Position numbers and translations under genes: made by a program. The notes under the pieces are model-generated. The model did no database searches, was not told where the DNA came from, and was given only the letters and a program-made list of their open reading frames with translations. Positions 33,960-43,595 of a stretch of DNA of 58,917 bases are shown here, one piece after another. Position 1 is the stretch's first letter, and each line of letters opens with the position of its first letter. Source of the DNA: Hassallia byssoidea VB512170 (GTDB lineage Bacteria > Cyanobacteriota > Cyanobacteriia > Cyanobacteriales > Nostocaceae); assembly GCF_000817785.2 (NCBI RefSeq), contig NZ_JTCM02000034.1, forward strand, positions 1 through 58,917, written 5' to 3'.

Positions 33960-35288
33960 CTAACCCTCAACAATCGGCAACCAAATTATAAAAGTAGTTC
34001 CCGGTGCTGAGGGTGATTTAATAACTGAGTTAATTGCAGGGCTGAAAACTTCAATTTCGCCCTGCATTTGTTCTATTAATTGTTTGGCGATCGCTAATCC
34101 CAATCCCGAACCAGGAATTTCTGTTTCGGCTTGTACACCGCGATAATGTCGTTCTCCAAGATGTTCTAAATCTTGTTGGGGAATCCCTGGACCGTTGTCA
34201 CTGATGGCAATTCCGCAAAAGTCAGGTTTTTCTTGTCCTGCCTGAATTAAAATTTTACCACCAGCAAAAGTGTATTTCAATGCGTTGTCGATAACATTAC
34301 TTAATACTTCTCGTAATGTTTTGGAATTGACGCGGACTAAAGGTAGATTTGGTGGAATTTCCCAAATTAGTTGTAGTTTTCTTTCTTGGGCGATCGCTTT
34401 AGCTGATGCTAATAATGGATTTAAGATATCGACTAAAGCGCAGTCAGCTTCTTTGTCTTCGCTTCCGGGTAATAATAGCGCTGGTTTCGGCTCGTTTTGC
34501 ACAGCTGCTTCCACAAATACTTGTTTGTCTGGAAGTTTGAACGGTGCTAAATCTGCTGCTGTTAAATCAATGACTTTATCGAACTGTTGCAGCAATTCTT
34601 GAAGGCGATCGCTTTCTCGAACTATACTCGCGGCTACTTCCCGGTTAGGATCGCCCGATCGCAGTCGCTTGAGAAGTAGTTTACCAAAAGTCCGCAAAGC
34701 TGTAAGCGGGTTGCGAAACTGGTGCAATAGATTATCGAGTAAATCTCGTTGCTTTTCTTGGATAATTTGTTGTTGATGCAACGAGTGTTCTAACCAGGCT
34801 CGACGCTGATCTAAAATGATTGCGATCGCCAGAGTTTGGGCTATCCGTTGAATTTCACTGCGTTCCTTTTCATCCCATCCTCTATCTTCTCTGGCTGTCA
34901 CCAACAATCCCATCATTACACCCTCGTGGATTAGAGGTAAAACGATTTGGTTGCCATTTAATACGTATTCTTCTTGTAAAGGCGGTTGTGCGTTATTTGA
35001 CGTTCCCGATGCTGATGGTGTCAATAACTTCTGCTTCAGTTTCGGTAATGCTAAAGCATTTCTTACTGTAAAGGACTTGCGTGTTGATGCCGGTGCAGTG
35101 TCTTCTCGCCGAACTACTGCCGTATCCGGGTAAACCACTACCGGAATCAGTTTTGCTTCACCTGTCGTTGCCTCTGCCAATTCTTGCGTCAAATACACAA
35201 CACTCAAAGTTGCTCCCAGCCCTTGGGTTAAGAGTGCGATTTGCTCTTGGCACAGAGTAATAAACTCAGAACTGGCAGACATTAACAT
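33960..35288 (-). CDS. GAF-type sensor histidine kinase (possibly Hik2/CSK-like)
   Basis: A 442-residue soluble kinase. Residues about 5-160 form a GAF-like sensor region (NGNQIVLPLIHEGVMMGLLV). The H-box is LLHQFRNPLTALRTFGKLLL with phosphorylatable His189; the catalytic domain has NVIDNALKYT, ISDNGPGIP and GSGLGLAIAKQLIEQ. The NPLTALRTFGKLL form recalls cyanobacterial Hik2 and the plastid sensor kinase CSK, which respond to redox or salt; this is recognition from memory, not proof. No response regulator is adjacent. A second in-frame ATG lies two codons in. Confidence 0.82.
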   Translation of the reverse strand: MLMSASSEFITLCQEQIALLTQGLGATLSVVYLTQELAEATTGEAKLIPVVVYPDTAVVRREDTAPASTRKSFTVRNALALPKLKQKLLTPSASGTSNNAQPPLQEEYVLNGNQIVLPLIHEGVMMGLLVTAREDRGWDEKERSEIQRIAQTLAIAIILDQRRAWLEHSLHQQQIIQEKQRDLLDNLLHQFRNPLTALRTFGKLLLKRLRSGDPNREVAASIVRESDRLQELLQQFDKVIDLTAADLAPFKLPDKQVFVEAAVQNEPKPALLLPGSEDKEADCALVDILNPLLASAKAIAQERKLQLIWEIPPNLPLVRVNSKTLREVLSNVIDNALKYTFAGGKILIQAGQEKPDFCGIAISDNGPGIPQQDLEHLGERHYRGVQAETEIPGSGLGLAIAKQLIEQMQGEIEVFSPAINSVIKSPSAPGTTFIIWLPIVEG

Positions 35289-35573
35289 TTTTCACATCTT
35301 GCTTAAAATTACAGAATATAAGGGATGATTAAGTTACACAGCTTAGTTTTTCCCTCATTCATTTAATAAAGCTTAACTAAAACTTGCAAGTAATGCTTTG
35401 CTCTTTGGGATTATATACTTCACTGCTTTTAATTTCTTTACATTCACAGATATTACTTTTATTGTATTAAATCTTAAGAAACTATTGATTTTTTTAACTA
35501 GAACTTATATAATGACGACGGATTTTGTAGCTATAACTACAATCTGTGTAGCTTGAAAGAGGAGGAAAATAGG

Positions 35574-35891
35574 TTGGCAAGGAGACGCAAACGGAAGAGT
35601 CGTCGTCGCCAAGAAGGGCGACGTATCCTGGAGCATGTGCCTCAATATAGCATCGAAAGCGGCGAAGAAAAGCCTGTAACAGCAGCGAGAAAATTCATTC
35701 AAGCTGAAGGTATATTGCCGCCCGCCTTGCTACTCGTAAAGCGGAATGAACACACCACAGACCGTTATTTCTGGGCAGAAAAGGGGCTGTTTGGTGCTCA
35801 ATACGTAGAAGAGAACCATTTTCTGTTTCCTAGCTTGAGGGTATTAGAAAATCCTTCAGGTCAAGAAACTCTAGCTTTGGCTAGCCGTTAA
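35574..35891 (+). CDS. DUF3155 domain-containing protein
   Basis: A 105-residue protein with a very basic start (ARRRKRKSRRRQEGRR), then PQYSIESGEEKPVTAARKFI, QAEGILPPALLLVKRNEHTT and YFWAEKGLFGAQYVEENHFL. This is the cyanobacterial DUF3155 family nearly end to end. The start is taken as TTG 35574, with GAGGAGG nearby upstream and the family N terminus directly after it; the frame opens at 35553. The basic N terminus suggests nucleic-acid binding, but the role is unknown. It is monocistronic. Confidence 0.88.
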   Translation: MARRRKRKSRRRQEGRRILEHVPQYSIESGEEKPVTAARKFIQAEGILPPALLLVKRNEHTTDRYFWAEKGLFGAQYVEENHFLFPSLRVLENPSGQETLALASR

Positions 35892-36301
35892 AAAAGCAAT
35901 AGTTGTCTTAGAGATTTCGTGGGGCTTGTGACAATTATTAACTGGCAAAATTGTTCAGTTATTTAAAAATTTGAATTTTTTTAAGGAATGCAACTGATTT
36001 GCCAGTCGAGCTAGTCTAAGATATCAAACAATCAACTCCTATCAAACTGCGCTTGTTTGCCAGGGTTGATTGTTTGTATTATTAGATATCTCACTCGTAA
36101 TGGGAATAAAGCGAAAGCAAAACACAAGTAGCGCGTACTGACAAAGTGTGAGTTGTGTTTCAAGCGTGAAAGTTTATTGCTTTGACAAGAAGAAACTTTT
36201 AACGACATTACGAGTGAAATTGAATAGCTTTTTCCCCCAGGTAAAGTCTTTTTTTGTCACCAGCTTACATCGAAATCATCTTCATATGCTCAAAACTTCG
36301 G
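35892..36301. other. Intergenic region with a long imperfect hairpin
   Basis: 36019-36091 can fold: AGATATC plus AAACAATCAA on one arm (36019-36035) and TTGATTGTTT (36066-36075) plus AGATATCT (36084-36091) on the other. It lies after the DUF3155 gene, ahead of the convergent CcbB-like gene. No coding sequence is convincing. Confidence 0.55.
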
Positions 36302-36829
36302 TTATTCAGATTTTAGCTGTAATTCCCGAACTAACTCACTGAGTTCATCTCGATGGGCAATTACAGTTATTTTACTTGAGAAGTCTTTTTCGCTTTGAGT
36401 TGGTTCTAGTTTGAGCAATACCTTCTCAAGTCTTCCGGCTTTTTTCCAATAATAAATACCACTCAAGGGTGAAAGCAGTACCATCCCTAGAAACACCGTA
36501 CTCAGGTTAGGAAAAAGCAGCGACAACACTAATGATAGAGAAACAATACCCGCCGCTGCTAAAAAAGTTAAAAACAAAGCCAAAAACCAGCTGGGTCTGA
36601 CAAACCCTTCAAACGTTACTTGGTTTTGTTGAGAGTCTACCGCTGCCACTCGGTAAGACCGCGAGCGAAAATACTCCTTTATTTTCGGCATTAAAGTATC
36701 TTCGTCGAGAGTGGACACTAGTTGCGCTTTTTCTATGCGGTCTTTAGTCGAGGCACGGATAAAGAAAAATAGCCCGACCGACAACAGCAAAGTTAGCAGC
36801 AACGTGGATGGCAGAATAGTAGTATCCAT
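36302..36829 (-). CDS. Cofactor assembly of complex C subunit B (CCB2/CCB4-like)
   Basis: A 175-residue membrane protein beginning MDTTILPSTLLLTLLLSVGL, with a first helix (about 5-25), LVSTLDEDTLMPKIKEYFRS, then FEGFVRPSWFLALFLTFLAA leading to two more helices. This matches cyanobacterial homologues of the plastid CCB2/CCB4 factors, which attach heme c(i) to cytochrome b6. The link to b6f assembly is family knowledge. The start is ATG 36829. The PadR-type regulator lies 52 bases upstream on the same strand, so they may share an operon. Confidence 0.75.
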   Translation of the reverse strand: MDTTILPSTLLLTLLLSVGLFFFIRASTKDRIEKAQLVSTLDEDTLMPKIKEYFRSRSYRVAAVDSQQNQVTFEGFVRPSWFLALFLTFLAAAGIVSLSLVLSLLFPNLSTVFLGMVLLSPLSGIYYWKKAGRLEKVLLKLEPTQSEKDFSSKITVIAHRDELSELVRELQLKSE

Positions 36830-36881
36830 AGGAAATTGTTACTTTTGTAGAGGAGGAGACTTATTCATTATTAATTATTGG

Positions 36882-37229
36882 TTAATTTGTCCTCCGCTGT
36901 ATGTATTCTTGCCACAAACGAGCTAAATCCTGCGCCGAAGAAAGCCATTCTGGGGAAACTTGGTACATCCGTCTAGGGCGTCCGCGTCCTTCGAGTTTCT
37001 TCCAATACCCAGTGATTGCCTTTTGGTCTTCCAGAAATTTAATCGCACTGTAAAGCACAGTGTCCGAAAGCCTATAAGTAGGATATTCGTTTTCTAATTT
37101 CTGGATCAACTCAGTACCGTAGGATTCACCTTCTAGCAAAATATGCAAAATGTAACAAACTGCTAGTTCCTGACAGAGGTAAGTTGGCGGAGGATTCTCA
37201 AAGAATTGATATATATCCTCAAGTTTCAT
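36882..37229 (-). CDS. PadR-family transcriptional regulator
   Basis: A 115-residue protein with the PadR winged-helix fold: LAVCYILHILLEGESYGTEL, YRLSDTVLYSAIKFLEDQKA and GYWKKLEGRGRPRRMYQVSP, the last being the typical wing (GRPRRMY). The usual C-terminal dimerisation helix is short (DLARLWQEYIQRR). PadR proteins repress stress or transport genes and are often autoregulated. The inducer and targets cannot be read from sequence. The gene may be cotranscribed with the CcbB-like gene after it. Confidence 0.9.
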   Translation of the reverse strand: MKLEDIYQFFENPPPTYLCQELAVCYILHILLEGESYGTELIQKLENEYPTYRLSDTVLYSAIKFLEDQKAITGYWKKLEGRGRPRRMYQVSPEWLSSAQDLARLWQEYIQRRTN

Positions 37230-37784
37230 AGTTAGTGAATGGCTAAAAAATGCCTTATAGTTGTTGAACCTACAATTTTGGTCGTTAGTATATAGTGCTA
37301 CCCTCCTGACTAGTAAGTATTTAACGCTACTAAGGCTTTATTGCCAAAACGCAAACATTACACCAATTCCTACGGTTAAGCGTAGGGCGGGTATGCTAGT
37401 TTTAGAGGCGCAATAAATTACACCTCTACCCAAGCCCGCTTGCGGTGTGGTGAAAAGCGATGAGACAACGAATATACCGCCATCCTTGTGTCAAGTGATG
37501 CCGAGCTAGTTAGAACTGCTTAAGCATAAGATGCCATCTAAGCAATTTTAAAGGCAAAATGCGTTTTTTTTTTAAAACTTAATAAACACTTTTTTTTCCG
37601 GTGATTATCCCGGTGTCAATCCTAAAGATTTAAGCTATGTGAGATACTCGCCTTCAAAGCTGAAATACGCTCTTGAGAGGGCACATCGCGTTAAATACAC
37701 AACTTGTGTACTTGAGATACACAATTCCTTTCTGGTAAGTGTGATAGTAAATTTAGCAAGCGTAAGCGCACATTGGTGATCGGT
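37230..37784. other. Intergenic region between the PadR and DUF3611 genes
   Basis: Divergent promoter region of about 550 bases. 37370-37440 contains CGTAGGGCGGGTATGC and its partial complement GCCCGCTTGCGG, and there are two T/A tracts near 37570-37600. No gene or tRNA is seen. Confidence 0.5.
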
Positions 37785-38369
37785 ATGTCACAAAAGCCCA
37801 GATCGCAATCTTCTTCCTCACCCCTAGAGGAAATAGCCCAAGCATTTCGTCTCACAGGATGGATTAGCTTTTGGTCGCAGTTAGTACTGGGGGTAATTGC
37901 TAGCGGAATTTTGGTGTTTGCCAGTTTGATTCGCAACACGAATGCCAATCAAACAGCTGTGGGAACTGGTTTAGGTATATTTTTTGCAGTAGCTGCGGTA
38001 ATTAATTTAGCAGGCTCGATATTCTGGGCTTTTCGTTATACCAGAATTGCCAGACAACTGCAATCGAGCAATCCTAACAACCGTCCCCGGAAGGCAGAGA
38101 CGATGGTACTTTTACGGACGGGGTTAATAGTCAATTTAGTCGGACTGATTCTAGCGCTAGTGGGCGCCGAAGCGATCGTTGGGGCATTGTTAGCGAAGGC
38201 ATTAACTTTACCGCAACAAGGTTCAGGACTTTTACAAATTAATCCTTCTCAAATTATTAGTGCCCTGGATATTGTTGTTGTACAGGCAAATACCCAAACC
38301 CTTGTGGCTCACTTTATCGGGCTGATGGGGACGATTTGGCTACTTAATCGCGTTACCAAACCGCAATGA
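37785..38369 (+). CDS. DUF3611 family membrane protein
   Basis: A 194-residue protein from ATG 37785 (MSQKPRSQSSSSPLEEIAQA). Four hydrophobic helices are visible: SFWSQLVLGVIASGILVFAS, GTGLGIFFAVAAVINLAGSI, GLIVNLVGLILALVGAEAIV and VAHFIGLMGTIWLLNRVT. This matches cyanobacterial and plastid DUF3611 proteins, whose role is unknown; plastid members lie in the envelope or thylakoid. The frame is open four codons upstream. A G-rich minisatellite follows. Confidence 0.85.
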   Translation: MSQKPRSQSSSSPLEEIAQAFRLTGWISFWSQLVLGVIASGILVFASLIRNTNANQTAVGTGLGIFFAVAAVINLAGSIFWAFRYTRIARQLQSSNPNNRPRKAETMVLLRTGLIVNLVGLILALVGAEAIVGALLAKALTLPQQGSGLLQINPSQIISALDIVVVQANTQTLVAHFIGLMGTIWLLNRVTKPQ

Positions 38370-38372
38370 GGA

Positions 38373-38600
38373 GTGGGGGATGGGGAGAGGGGGACAAGGG
38401 GGACAAGGGAGACAAGGGAGACAAGGGAGACAAGGAAGAAATTCCTGTTTGTCCCCCTGCTCCCTGCCACGCCAGATGCTCCACTTGGGGAAACCCCAAG
38501 ACCGCACTGGCTCCCCTGCTCCCCTGCTCCCTGCCCCCTTGTCCCCCTTGTCCCCCTTGTCTCCCCCTCTCCTTGTCTCCTTGTCTCCCCTTGCTTTTCC
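38373..38600. repeat. GGGGGACAA/GGGAGACAA minisatellite, inverted halves
   Basis: Tandem GGGGGACAA and GGGAGACAA units (38388-38435), then a dispersed-repeat core at 38467-38515 (CCAGATGCTCCACTTGGGG), then CCTTGTCCCC units of the opposite sense to 38590. The whole can form a very long hairpin between the DUF3611 gene and serS. Same family as 11636-11815. Confidence 0.85.
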
Positions 38601-38676
38601 GGTCATAGCAAGCCAAAATCAGTATATGCTGATGTGTTGGACTGGAAGATTATAGGACTAGAGATTAAGAAAATCT

Positions 38677-39957
38677 GTGCTGGATATTAAGCAAATACGG
38701 GAAAATCCCGAAGTAGTTCAAGAACGGTTGAATAGTCGCGGTAATAAGTATGACATTCAGCCTATTTCAGAGTTGGATCGGCAACAGCGAGAATTGGAGG
38801 GAAAGCGAAATCAACTCCAAGCACGTAGTAATGAAATTGCAGGTTTAATTCCAAAAAAAATCAAAGCTGGTTCTGACCCCAAAGGAGCAGAAATTCTCGC
38901 ATTGCGGGAAGAGGGCAAATCTATTAAAGAGCAATTGAGTCCACTGGAACCGCAGGAAAAAGAACTCAAAGCGAAAATTGAAGAACTTGTACTTGCGCTT
39001 CCTAACTTGCCAAGCGACTCTACACCCATTGGTAAGAGTGAGGAAGAGAATGTAGAAGTACGCCGTTGGGGTGATGATTATATTCCTCAAAACCCGAATA
39101 TTCTCCCGCATTGGGAAATTGGCGAAAAGTTAGGTATTCTGAATGTAGAACGAGCGGTGAAAGTGGCTCAAAGTCGCTTTGTGACGCTGATAGGAGCTGG
39201 TGCAGCATTGGAAAGAGCATTAATTCAATTTATGCTCGATCGCCAGACTCAAGCTGGTTATATAGAAATTAGTCCGCCAATTTTAGTTAATACTGATTCG
39301 ATGACGGCTACGGGTCAGTTACCTAAGTTCGCGGAAGAAAGCTTTAAATGTGCTGATGATGATTTGTGGTTAATACCTACAGCAGAAGTTCCTGTAACTA
39401 ATCTTTACCGAGGTGAAATTCTCGATTCGGCTGATTTGCCGATCTACCATTGTGCTTATACTCCGTGTTTTCGCCGAGAGGCTGGTAGTTATGGACGAGA
39501 TATGCGCGGATTGATTCGCCTGCATCAATTCAACAAAATTGAATTGGTGAAATTTGTTGAACCCAGCACTTCCTTTGAGGAATTAGAAAAATTGGTGGCA
39601 AATGCCGAAGCGATTTTACAAGCTTTGCAATTACCTTACCGAGTTGTAGAGTTATGCACTGGGGATTTGGGATTTTCTTCTTGCAAAACTTATGATTTAG
39701 AAGTTTGGCTGCCTTCATCTGGCAAGTATCGAGAAATTTCTAGCTGTTCCAATTTTATCGACTTCCAGGCGCGACGGGGTGATATTCGCTTTAAAGAAGC
39801 GGGTAAGAAGGGAACTCAGTTCGTACATACTTTAAACGGTTCTGGTTTGGCTGTGGGACGAACAATGGCAGCTATTTTGGAGAATTATCAACAACCAGAT
39901 GGGACGGTGCGTATACCAAAAGCACTGCAACCGTTTTTGGGGAGAGAGGTGTTGTGA
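38677..39957 (+). CDS. serS: Seryl-tRNA synthetase
   Basis: A 426-residue class II synthetase that charges tRNA-Ser. It starts at GTG 38677 ([20 protein letters not shown]), with the long antiparallel coiled-coil arm over residues about 30-105. Class II motifs are visible: [35 protein letters not shown] (motif 2) and [16 protein letters not shown] (motif 3). Length is normal. A repeat-rich gap of 287 bases separates it from rseP. Confidence 0.97.
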   Translation: MLDIKQIRENPEVVQERLNSRGNKYDIQPISELDRQQRELEGKRNQLQARSNEIAGLIPKKIKAGSDPKGAEILALREEGKSIKEQLSPLEPQEKELKAKIEELVLALPNLPSDSTPIGKSEEENVEVRRWGDDYIPQNPNILPHWEIGEKLGILNVERAVKVAQSRFVTLIGAGAALERALIQFMLDRQTQAGYIEISPPILVNTDSMTATGQLPKFAEESFKCADDDLWLIPTAEVPVTNLYRGEILDSADLPIYHCAYTPCFRREAGSYGRDMRGLIRLHQFNKIELVKFVEPSTSFEELEKLVANAEAILQALQLPYRVVELCTGDLGFSSCKTYDLEVWLPSSGKYREISSCSNFIDFQARRGDIRFKEAGKKGTQFVHTLNGSGLAVGRTMAAILENYQQPDGTVRIPKALQPFLGREVL

Positions 39958-39962
39958 TTGTT

Positions 39963-40150
39963 GGGGAATGGGGAATGGGGAATGGGGAATGGGGATTTTA
40001 AGAGGGGAAAAGGTTAAAGGGTAAAGGGTAAAGGTATGGAAATAAAGAGTGATTTAAATCACTCCTGGGATATTTTTTTCCCTTTCCCCCTTTCCCTTTC
40101 CCCCTCTTAAAAAAGCCCATTGCCCTATTACCTATTACCCATTCCCAACA
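39963..40150. repeat. Repeat cluster between serS and rseP
   Basis: GGGGAAT heptamers (39963-39993), AAAGGGT units, a perfect 18-bp palindrome (GAGTGATTT and complement, 40047-40064), then CCTTTCCC and ATTACCC units of opposite sense. The purine/pyrimidine arms are complementary. AAAGGGT/CCTTTCCC units of this kind also make up the narB C-terminal extension. Confidence 0.8.
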
Positions 40151-40244
40151 AAGCGAGAAAATATGCCTCTTTTGAGAAGTGCTAAACTTTGACAGATTTT
40201 AAAATAGAGGTATATATAGCTGAATAGGTTCACTAATTTTCTCT

Positions 40245-41333
40245 ATGCCAGTTTTAGCAGCGATCGCAGTCTTGGCTGTTCTCATCTTGGTACACGAGCT
40301 GGGACATTTTATCGCAGCACGGTCTCAAGGTATTTACGCCAACCGTTTTTCTTTAGGTTTTGGTCCAATTATTTGGAAATACCAAGGTTCACAAACTGAA
40401 TATGCTGTCCGCGCTTTTCCTTTGGGTGGCTTTGTCGGTTTTCCCGATGATGACCCAGATAGTGATATTCCGCCGAATGACCCGAATCTGCTGCGTAACC
40501 GTCCAATTTTAGATCGGGCGATCGTCATCAGTGCGGGTGTGATAGCAAATTTAATATTTGCTTACTTAGTACTAGTTCTTCAGTTGGGTATCGTTGGTAT
40601 TCCGGAGAAAATCAACTACCAGCCTGGTGTACTTGTGCAGCCTGTTAATGAACAGTCCCTCGCCTACCAAGCGGGAATTAGGGAAAGAGACATTATTCTT
40701 GCTGTCGGTGGTAAAGAACTCCCAGCTTCGGAAAATTCCAGCACTTTGCTGAGAAAAGAAATTCAAAATCATCCAAATCAGCCAATTGAACTGACAGTTC
40801 AGCATGAAAATCAACAACGTACCCTAAAATTAACGCCAGAAAAAGGAACTGACGGCAAAGGTTTGATTGGTATTCAACTTGGTGCTAATGGTACACCCAT
40901 TTATCGTCGTCCCCGCAATCCGCTAGAAATTTTTAGCATTGCTGCTAAAAGATTTCAACAATTAGTTGTGGGTACGCTGAGTGGTTTTGGACAGTTGATT
41001 ACTAACTTTCAACAAACTGCCGGACAAGTTTCTGGACCGGTTAATATTGTCAAAGTCGGTGCAAAATTGGCTGCTAATGACAGTGCAAATTTGCTTTCAT
41101 TTGCGGCAATTATCAGCATTAACCTGGCTATTATCAATATTTTGCCTCTTCCGGCTTTGGATGGAGGACAACTGGCTTTCCTGCTGATTGAAGGTGTGCG
41201 CGGTAAACCTCTGCCGTCTCGCATTCAAGAAGGTGTGATGCAAACTGGTTTGGTGCTACTTTTAGGTTTAGGACTTTTTCTGATAGTTAAAGAAACTACG
41301 CAGTTGGAGTGGGTACAAAAATTATTCCAGTAA
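40245..41333 (+). CDS. rseP: RseP-type site-2 protease (M50)
   Basis: A 362-residue intramembrane metalloprotease. Zinc ligands are HELGH in the first helix (LVHELGHFIAARS) and the aspartate of PALDGGQLAF near the C terminus. A PDZ domain (about 118-200) contains AYQAGIRERDIILAVGGKEL. Four membrane helices are visible. Such enzymes release membrane-held regulators; cyanobacterial copies are essential or stress-related. The start of nth lies inside the last 25 bases of this gene. Confidence 0.94.
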   Translation: MPVLAAIAVLAVLILVHELGHFIAARSQGIYANRFSLGFGPIIWKYQGSQTEYAVRAFPLGGFVGFPDDDPDSDIPPNDPNLLRNRPILDRAIVISAGVIANLIFAYLVLVLQLGIVGIPEKINYQPGVLVQPVNEQSLAYQAGIRERDIILAVGGKELPASENSSTLLRKEIQNHPNQPIELTVQHENQQRTLKLTPEKGTDGKGLIGIQLGANGTPIYRRPRNPLEIFSIAAKRFQQLVVGTLSGFGQLITNFQQTAGQVSGPVNIVKVGAKLAANDSANLLSFAAIISINLAIINILPLPALDGGQLAFLLIEGVRGKPLPSRIQEGVMQTGLVLLLGLGLFLIVKETTQLEWVQKLFQ

Positions 41334-41989
41334 GCACTACTCGCAAAAGGCTATCTAAAAAGCAACGGGCGCAAGAAATTCTTTCGCGCCTGAAGCTTTT
41401 ATACCCTGATGCGACTTGCTCGTTGAACTACTCGACACCTGTACAGTTGCTAGTCGCAACTATTCTCTCTGCTCAATGTACAGATGAGCGCGTGAATAAA
41501 GTAACACCAGCTTTATTTGGTAGATTTCCGGATGCAGCTAGTTTGGCAAACGCCGATTTGACAGAGTTAGAAAATTTGGTGCGTTCAACTGGCTTTTATC
41601 GCAATAAGGCGAAGAATATCCAAGCTGCTTGTCGGATGATTGTCAACGAGTTTAACTCGCAAGTGCCAAACCAGATGGAACAGCTTTTAAAGCTTCCAGG
41701 TGTGGCACGGAAAACGGCTAATGTGGTACTGGGTCATGGGTATGGTATTAATGCTGGGGTGACGGTAGATACTCATGTTACACGCCTCAGCCAGCGTTTG
41801 GGCTTAACTAAACATACAGACCCGATTCGCATTGAGCTAGATTTGATCGAGTTATTACCACAATCAGATTGGGAAAATTGGTCAATTAGACTAATTTATC
41901 ATGGTCGAGCCATTTGTAAAGCGCGATCGCCTGCCTGCGTTGCATGTCAATTGGCTGAATTATGCCCGTCTGCTGGGGAGGAAGGGTAA
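41309..41989 (+). CDS. nth: Endonuclease III
   Basis: A 226-residue DNA glycosylase/AP lyase that removes oxidised pyrimidines. The helix-hairpin-helix LPGVARKTANVVLG contains the catalytic lysine, and the catalytic aspartate is in VDTHV. The C terminus binds a 4Fe-4S cluster with spacing C-x6-C-x2-C-x5-C (CKARSPACVACQLAELC). Start GTG 41309 lies within the end of rseP, so the two are cotranscribed; a later start is possible since the first 15 residues are poorly conserved. Confidence 0.95.
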   Translation: MGTKIIPVSTTRKRLSKKQRAQEILSRLKLLYPDATCSLNYSTPVQLLVATILSAQCTDERVNKVTPALFGRFPDAASLANADLTELENLVRSTGFYRNKAKNIQAACRMIVNEFNSQVPNQMEQLLKLPGVARKTANVVLGHGYGINAGVTVDTHVTRLSQRLGLTKHTDPIRIELDLIELLPQSDWENWSIRLIYHGRAICKARSPACVACQLAELCPSAGEEG

Positions 41990-42117
41990 TGGGTAATGGG
42001 TAATGGGGAATGGGGAATGGGTAATGGGGAATGGGGAATGGGTAATGGGTAATGGGTAATGGGGAATGGAACGAATCTCTCATTACCAATGCCCAATGCC
42101 CAATGCCCAATGCCCCA
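41986..42117. repeat. GGGTAAT/GGGGAAT heptamer array after nth
   Basis: About eleven heptamers of GGGTAAT or GGGGAAT from the nth stop codon to 42065, then CCCAATG units of opposite sense to 42115. The array begins within the nth stop codon region. Confidence 0.88.
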
Positions 42118-42164
42118 TTTGTTGATAGAATGGAAAATGCTGTCTTTAAATAAGTAAAAAGTAT

Positions 42165-42467
42165 ATGGCAAAAAAGAGCATGATTGAGCGCGAGAAAAAG
42201 CGCGTCAGAATAGCCGAAAAGTATGCCCAAAAGCGGGAAGCGTTGCTGGAAGAGTTCCACAATACCGAATCTCCCCTTGATAAGTTGGAAGTTCACCGGA
42301 AAATTCAACAGCTACCCCGCAATAGCGCTCGTATTCGTCAGCACAACCGTTGTTGGGTAACTGGTCGTTCTAGAGGAGTTTACCGCGATTTTGGGCTGTC
42401 TCGCAACGTGCTGCGCGAATGGGCACACGAAGGTCTTTTGCCTGGTGTGGTTAAGTCTAGTTGGTAG
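42165..42467 (+). CDS. rpsN: 30S ribosomal protein S14
   Basis: A 100-residue protein: [20 protein letters not shown] at the start, then [20 protein letters not shown] and [20 protein letters not shown]. It matches cyanobacterial and plastid S14. It lacks the CxxC zinc pairs of the short S14 type, so it is the long zinc-independent form. It functions in the head of the small subunit. Monocistronic, with repeat arrays on both sides. Confidence 0.97.
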   Translation: MAKKSMIEREKKRVRIAEKYAQKREALLEEFHNTESPLDKLEVHRKIQQLPRNSARIRQHNRCWVTGRSRGVYRDFGLSRNVLREWAHEGLLPGVVKSSW

Positions 42468-42625
42468 TTGTTGGTTGATAGTTGATGGTTGATAGTTGTT
42501 GGTTGATAGTTGATAGTTGATGGTTGATAGTTGTTGGTTGATAGTTGATAGTTGTTTACGACTAACCACTAACCACTAACCACTAACCACCAACCACCAA
42601 CCACTAACCACTAACCACTAACAAA
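42466..42625. repeat. GTTGGTTGATAGTTGATA array after rpsN
   Basis: Tandem GTTGTTGGTTGATAGTTGAT units to 42555, then ACCACTAACCACTA units of opposite sense to 42620. Sits between convergent genes. Confidence 0.88.
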
Positions 42626-42628
42626 ATC

Positions 42629-42958
42629 TTATTCCCCGCAACACTTATCAATTCCGAGACTTTCTAAGAGTAGATCGCTGACGGCGTTGGCGATCGCAAA
42701 CTCTCCATAGAAACTTTTGGAAAAATCAAATGCCTGCATCTCTGTGACAATGGCAATTACCAGAGAACCCAGGTCATTTTCTCCTTCCATGCGTTGGCGG
42801 ACAAAAATTTGTGCTGCACGTTGGGCGATAATTTGATTGACGGCTTCGGGGATAAACTCTGTATCTAGCCACCGCAACAGGCTTTCTCGCAACCATTCTC
42901 CCTCTTGTTGGGGATTTTTTGACGGTGGCAGGGTGATTGATCGAATGGGTTCAGTCAT
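42629..42958 (-). CDS. Conserved cyanobacterial hypothetical protein
   Basis: A 109-residue acidic helical protein: MTEPIRSITLPPSKNPQQEG, EWLRESLLRWLDTEFIPEAV, then VRQRMEGENDLGSLVIAIVT. The end is NAVSDLLLESLGIDKCCGE. It looks like a conserved small cyanobacterial protein whose function I do not know. It has no membrane helix. It is divergent from aat, with a 61-base shared promoter region. Confidence 0.7.
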   Translation of the reverse strand: MTEPIRSITLPPSKNPQQEGEWLRESLLRWLDTEFIPEAVNQIIAQRAAQIFVRQRMEGENDLGSLVIAIVTEMQAFDFSKSFYGEFAIANAVSDLLLESLGIDKCCGE

Positions 42959-43019
42959 TTTCTTTATCTTATACGCAGAGTGACGCGGAGGATGGCTTTT
43001 TTTATTTTGCGCTTAACGT

Positions 43020-43595
43020 ATGCAATATGATATCGCTGCTATTATTCAAGGCTATGCTCAAGGCTATTTTCTCATGGCTGATGATAGCAATGGCTTGGAG
43101 TGGTACAGCAGTCGCGATCGCACTTTAATTCCTTTGGATGACCGATTCCGCTACCCTAAGTCTTTGCGACGTGTTCTCAATCAAGAGCGTTTTTCTGTGG
43201 CGATTAACCGCGATTTCAAAGCTGTGGTGTTGGGGTGTGCTAACCGCGAAACAACTTGGATTTCACCTGAGTTACAAGATATTTATTGGGAACTTTACCA
43301 AGCTGGTTGGGCGTATAGTTTTGAAACTTGGCTGGGTGATGAACTTGCCGGAGGAATTTTAGGAATTGCGATCGGCGGTGCTTTTATTGGTGAGTCGATG
43401 TTTTACCGCATTCCTGAAGGTTCTAAAGTCGCAATGGTGAAGTTGGTAGAAAGATTGCGAGAAAGAAAATTTGTGCTGTTTGATGCCCAAATGATGAATC
43501 CTCATTTGGAAAGGTTTGGCGCTTATCGAGTTGATGATGATGAATATCAAATCTTACTCAATCAAGCTTTGCTTTGTCGCTGTTCTCTAATTTAG
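43020..43595 (+). CDS. aat: Leucyl/phenylalanyl-tRNA-protein transferase
   Basis: A 191-residue protein: [60 protein letters not shown], and the family core [20 protein letters not shown] with FIGESMFYR. It moves Leu or Phe from tRNA to proteins with N-terminal Arg or Lys, feeding them to ClpS/ClpAP. The start is ATG 43020; length fits the short cyanobacterial form. Divergent from the conserved gene at 42629-42958. Confidence 0.95.
   Translation: MQYDIAAIIQGYAQGYFLMADDSNGLEWYSSRDRTLIPLDDRFRYPKSLRRVLNQERFSVAINRDFKAVVLGCANRETTWISPELQDIYWELYQAGWAYSFETWLGDELAGGILGIAIGGAFIGESMFYRIPEGSKVAMVKLVERLRERKFVLFDAQMMNPHLERFGAYRVDDDEYQILLNQALLCRCSLI

Noticed and set aside
38340-38690. Several overlapping ORFs with Gly-Asp-Lys or Cys-Pro-Pro repeats on both strands
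   Set aside because: Same minisatellite artefact as at 11591-11827; every frame through the array is open.
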